Shown here one piece after another: positions 7,949-10,195 of a stretch of 10,195 nt of DNA. Position 1 is the stretch's first letter, and every line of letters starts with the position of its first letter. Both the position numbers and the translations under genes were made by a program. The DNA comes from a bacterium (GTDB lineage Bacteria > Atribacterota > JS1 > SB-45 > 34-128). The DNA is taken from assembly GCA_018903015.1 (NCBI GenBank), contig JAHIPR010000040.1, positions 1 through 10,195 of the forward strand. The letters are read 5' to 3'. The notes beneath the pieces were generated by a model. It was given only the letters and a program-made list of their open reading frames with translations. It was not told where the DNA came from and ran no database searches.

Positions 7949-9265
7949 ATTAAAGTTGCCCTAAAAACACTCGGATGTAAAATAAATCAATACGAGACAG
8001 AAAGCATTATCAATCTTTTTAAAGACAAAGGCTTTCAAATAGTAGATTTTCACCAAAATGCTGATGTATACATAATAAATACTTGCACTGTCACCCAAGA
8101 AGCAGATCGAAAATCTAAACAGATGATAAGAAAAGCTATCCGCCAAAACAGAAAAGCAAAAATAATTGCAACCGGCTGCTATGCACAATCTAATTATGAA
8201 GATCTACAAAAAATAGAAGGGATCAGTCTGATAGCAGGGAATGGGGAAAAAAATGATATTTTACAACAATTAGAAAAAATAGATTTTCATGATACGGTTA
8301 TTAGAGTAAAGCCTGCAAAATATCTGAAAAAATATGACAATATTCTTAAAAACAAATCAAGTAGCTTGCATACCCGCTCCTGGCTAAAAATACAAGATGG
8401 CTGCAATAGATTTTGTGCTTATTGTAAAGTTCCATATGTTAGAGGTCCCAATCGAAGTAGATCCGCAGGAGAGGTAATGGAAGAAGTGTCTAATTTAAGC
8501 AGTAATGGAGTGAAAGAAGTAGTCCTCGCAGGAATTAATTTGGGTTCATACGGTAGGGATATAGATAAAGGAAAAACAAATTTAGCAAAATTAATTTCTC
8601 TGATTAGCAATTTTAAGGGAATAAAAAGAATTCGTTTAAGTTCAATAGAATTAATAGACATCGATGCAGAATTATTAAATATTTTTAAGAACTGTTCTAA
8701 GTTTTGTCATCACCTACATATTCCTCTGCAAAGCGGTGATAATAAAATTCTTAATTTTATGAATCGTCCTTACGATACCTCGATTTTTTACCAAAAGATC
8801 TCCTTGATAAAAGAAACAATGCCTGATATAGCCATAACTACTGATATTATGGTGGGTTTCCCTAATGAAGATAATAATAGTTTTAGTAAAACCGTTAATT
8901 TTGCTCGAAAAAATTGCTTTGCAAAAATACACGTTTTTCAATATTCTGATCGTAAAGAGTGCTTAGCAGCTTTGTTGCCCAATAAAGTCGATAATAGAAC
9001 CAAAAAAGAAAGAAGTAAAAAGTTACAAGAATTATCTAAAGAATTATTTTATGATTTTCAAAAAAAATTCCTCAATTCAATGGCTGAAATTTTGGTTGAG
9101 GACGAGATAAAAGACCAAGAAGGAAGAATCTATTCCCGCGGTATCACCTCCAATTATATTAAAATAATAATTCCTGATTTTATCGGTAAAAAAGGTGAAA
9201 TAGTTAGTGTTAAATTAAATAAAATCTCTTCTAAGTATATCGTTTCAAAAATATTGCTAAAATAA
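7946..9265 (+). CDS. mtaB: tRNA N6-threonylcarbamoyladenosine methylthiotransferase MtaB, ATT start
   Basis: Radical SAM methylthiotransferase that adds a methylthio group to t6A37 (giving ms2t6A) in ANN-decoding tRNAs such as tRNA-Lys. With the ATT start the product has 439 residues, typical of the family. The N-terminal UPF0004 domain binds the auxiliary 4Fe-4S cluster through C11 (TLGCKINQYE), C47 (NTCTVT) and C78 (ATGCYAQ). The radical SAM motif CX3CX2C is at C153, C157 and C160 (DGCNRFCAYCKVPYVRG). A C-terminal TRAM-like region ends IVSKILLK. The TLGCKxNQYE and NTCTVT motifs favour MtaB over MiaB or RimO. The first in-frame ATG is at 8123, but starting there would remove C11 and C47, which the enzyme needs. 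The frame from 7946 to 8123 is open and fully conserved, so ATT initiation or a sequence error is implied. It lies 30 bases after dnaJ with no terminator between, so it probably belongs to the heat-shock operon. Confidence 0.92.
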   Translation: MIKVALKTLGCKINQYETESIINLFKDKGFQIVDFHQNADVYIINTCTVTQEADRKSKQMIRKAIRQNRKAKIIATGCYAQSNYEDLQKIEGISLIAGNGEKNDILQQLEKIDFHDTVIRVKPAKYLKKYDNILKNKSSSLHTRSWLKIQDGCNRFCAYCKVPYVRGPNRSRSAGEVMEEVSNLSSNGVKEVVLAGINLGSYGRDIDKGKTNLAKLISLISNFKGIKRIRLSSIELIDIDAELLNIFKNCSKFCHHLHIPLQSGDNKILNFMNRPYDTSIFYQKISLIKETMPDIAITTDIMVGFPNEDNNSFSKTVNFARKNCFAKIHVFQYSDRKECLAALLPNKVDNRTKKERSKKLQELSKELFYDFQKKFLNSMAEILVEDEIKDQEGRIYSRGITSNYIKIIIPDFIGKKGEIVSVKLNKISSKYIVSKILLK

Positions 9266-9282
9266 TAGTTTTATGTTATAAT
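9254..9282 (+). promoter_or_regulatory. Strong sigma-A type promoter inside the 3' end of mtaB
   Basis: TTGCTA at 9254-9259, a 17-base spacer, and a perfect TATAAT at 9277-9282. The TG at 9274-9275 gives an extended -10 (TGtTATAAT). The transcription start is expected near 9288-9289, 23 bases after the mtaB stop. It would drive the nusA region independently of the heat-shock operon. Confidence 0.7.
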
Positions 9283-9287
9283 TATTG

Positions 9288-9358
9288 TGCTTAAGCAAAA
9301 AGGTTGTTCTCCTCAAAAGAGTGGTATTGAAAACCACTCTTTTGTTATATATTAAGCA
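9288..9358 (+). promoter_or_regulatory. Candidate structured nusA leader (attenuator) or short RNA
   Basis: This stretch starts at the predicted transcription start of the promoter at 9254-9282. TGCTTAA (9288-9294) is the exact reverse complement of TTAAGCA (9352-9358), giving a 7-bp outer stem that encloses the 12-bp hairpin at 9314-9344. A 71-base folded RNA is therefore possible. Either it is a leader controlling read-through into nusA or a small stable RNA. No known RNA family was recognised. Confidence 0.4.
9314..9353 (+). terminator. Terminator-like hairpin after mtaB and before nusA
   Basis: Perfect 12-bp stem CAAAAGAGTGGT (9314-9325) and ACCACTCTTTTG (9333-9344) with a 7-base loop (9326-9332). 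It is followed by TTATATATT, an interrupted U-tract. It can end the dnaJ-mtaB transcript, and it also lies about 25 bases into any transcript from the promoter at 9254-9282. The weak U-tract suggests partial or factor-assisted termination. Confidence 0.7.
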
Positions 9359-9403
9359 ATTAATTCACTTGACACATTTTAATAGGAAGGAGGATAAAGT
9401 ATA

Positions 9404-10195
9404 TTGTCTATGAACATAAATTTAGCAAAAGTATTAGATGAGATAGAAAAAGAAAAAGGAATATCCAAAGATATATTAATAGAGGCGATTGAATCAGCGA
9501 TAGCTTCAGCATATAGAAAAAATTTTTCAAGTAATATAGATGATATAAAAATAGATATTTCTAAAGACAGTGGGGAGGTTAAAGTATACGCCAAGAAAAC
9601 CATTGTACAGAAAGTTTCAGAACCTTTAAAAGAAGTTTGTATAGATGATTTGCCAATATCAAATAAGGGAAAGTACAATATAGAGGATACTATTTTAATA
9701 GAAACTACGCCGAAAGAATTTGGAAGAATAGCTGCTCAAACAGCAAAACAAGTAATAGTCCAAAAGATTAGAGAAGCAGAAAGAAATGTAATTTATGAAA
9801 AATACATTGATAAAGAGAGAGATATTGTTACCGGAGTTGTGCAGAGGATAGAACATAGAAACGTTATTATAGATTTAGGAAGAACGGAAGCCTTACTTTT
9901 ACCGAACGAACAAATAAGAAATGAAGAATACTACAAGGGAAAAAGGATTAAAATTTATATCCTTGAAGTAACAAAAACATCTAAAGGGCCCAAGATACTT
10001 GCATCCAGAACCCATCCTGAATTATTAAAACGTTTGTTTGAATTGGAAGTCCCCGAGATTCATGAGGGACTGGTTGAGATTAAAAATATTGCTCGTGAAG
10101 CAGGTAAGCGATCAAAAGTTGCAGTTTATTCTAAGGATGAAAGGGTAGACCCGATAGGGGCATGTATAGGTGATAGGGGTTCACGAATAAAATTA
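9404..10195 (+). CDS. nusA: Transcription termination/antitermination factor NusA, 3'-truncated by window edge
   Basis: RNA polymerase-binding elongation factor that promotes pausing and hairpin-dependent termination and takes part in antitermination. The 264 visible codons run to the window edge without a stop. The N-terminal polymerase-binding domain covers about 1-130 (NINLAKVLDEIEKEKGI and onward). An S1 domain covers about 135-200 (VTGVVQRIEHRNVIIDLGRT). KH1 begins after that and is cut at DPIGACIGDRGSRIKL (249-264), which contains the GxxG loop GDRG. The likely start is TTG at 9404, 10 bases after AAGGAGG (9387-9393). The in-frame ATG at 9410 (giving MNINLAK) is 16 bases away, which is long, but remains possible. 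It is preceded by the promoter and hairpin at 9254-9358. rimP, the usual upstream neighbour, is absent here. Confidence 0.93.
   Translation, partial: MSMNINLAKVLDEIEKEKGISKDILIEAIESAIASAYRKNFSSNIDDIKIDISKDSGEVKVYAKKTIVQKVSEPLKEVCIDDLPISNKGKYNIEDTILIETTPKEFGRIAAQTAKQVIVQKIREAERNVIYEKYIDKERDIVTGVVQRIEHRNVIIDLGRTEALLLPNEQIRNEEYYKGKRIKIYILEVTKTSKGPKILASRTHPELLKRLFELEVPEIHEGLVEIKNIAREAGKRSKVAVYSKDERVDPIGACIGDRGSRIKL

Noticed and set aside
8123..9265. mtaB starting at ATG 8123 (380 residues)
   Set aside because: This would drop the conserved N-terminal region with C11 and C47, while the frame upstream is open and encodes typical MtaB sequence behind a good ribosome site.
9369..9398. TTGACA at 9369-9374 as a second nusA promoter
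   Set aside because: The only -10 candidates at 17-18 bases (GGATAA, GATAAA) overlap the Shine-Dalgarno region, so the transcript would begin after the ribosome site. The promoter at 9254-9282 is far better.

Overview
The window is a compact, AT-rich (roughly one third G+C by eye) bacterial chromosome segment with every gene on the + strand. It holds a core housekeeping and heat-shock cluster: lepA (5'-truncated by the window edge), hemW, hrcA, grpE, dnaK, dnaJ, mtaB and nusA (3'-truncated by the window edge). The order lepA-hemW-hrcA-grpE-dnaK-dnaJ-...-mtaB is the one known from Bacillus and Clostridium relatives, but prmA and rsmE, which usually sit between dnaJ and mtaB there, are absent, and nusA follows mtaB with no rimP before it. 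DnaK carries the roughly 24-residue N-terminal insert typical of diderm (Gram-negative) bacteria and missing from classical Firmicutes. The mix suggests a low-G+C, probably anaerobic, deep-branching diderm lineage (Atribacterota-like is one possibility). The sequence alone does not fix the taxon.

Region 1-2786: the translation factor LepA/EF4, then 14 bases later the radical-SAM haem chaperone HemW, probably one transcript. Region 2787-2879: an extended -10 sigma-A promoter followed by a perfect CIRCE operator. This marks the start of a heat-shock operon repressed by its own first product, HrcA. Region 2880-7915: hrcA, grpE, dnaK and dnaJ give the repressor and the complete DnaK chaperone machine (Hsp70, nucleotide exchange factor, J-protein). 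Region 6589-6763: the dnaK-dnaJ gap is filled by an unusual array of AGCGTAT-type heptads that reverses orientation half way and can form a long imperfect hairpin. Region 7916-9265: mtaB, a tRNA methylthiotransferase gene whose reading frame has no ATG, GTG or TTG at the expected N-terminus and appears to start with ATT behind a good Shine-Dalgarno sequence.

Region 9254-9403: a near-consensus promoter inside the end of mtaB is followed within about 25 bases by a terminator-like hairpin with a poor U-tract, and then by nusA. This looks like a leader or attenuator for nusA and is a good candidate for NusA autoregulation, or it encodes a short RNA.

No mobile genes, CRISPR arrays, tRNAs or rRNAs were seen. 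The coding content is ordinary. The notable material lies in the non-coding stretches and in start-codon usage.
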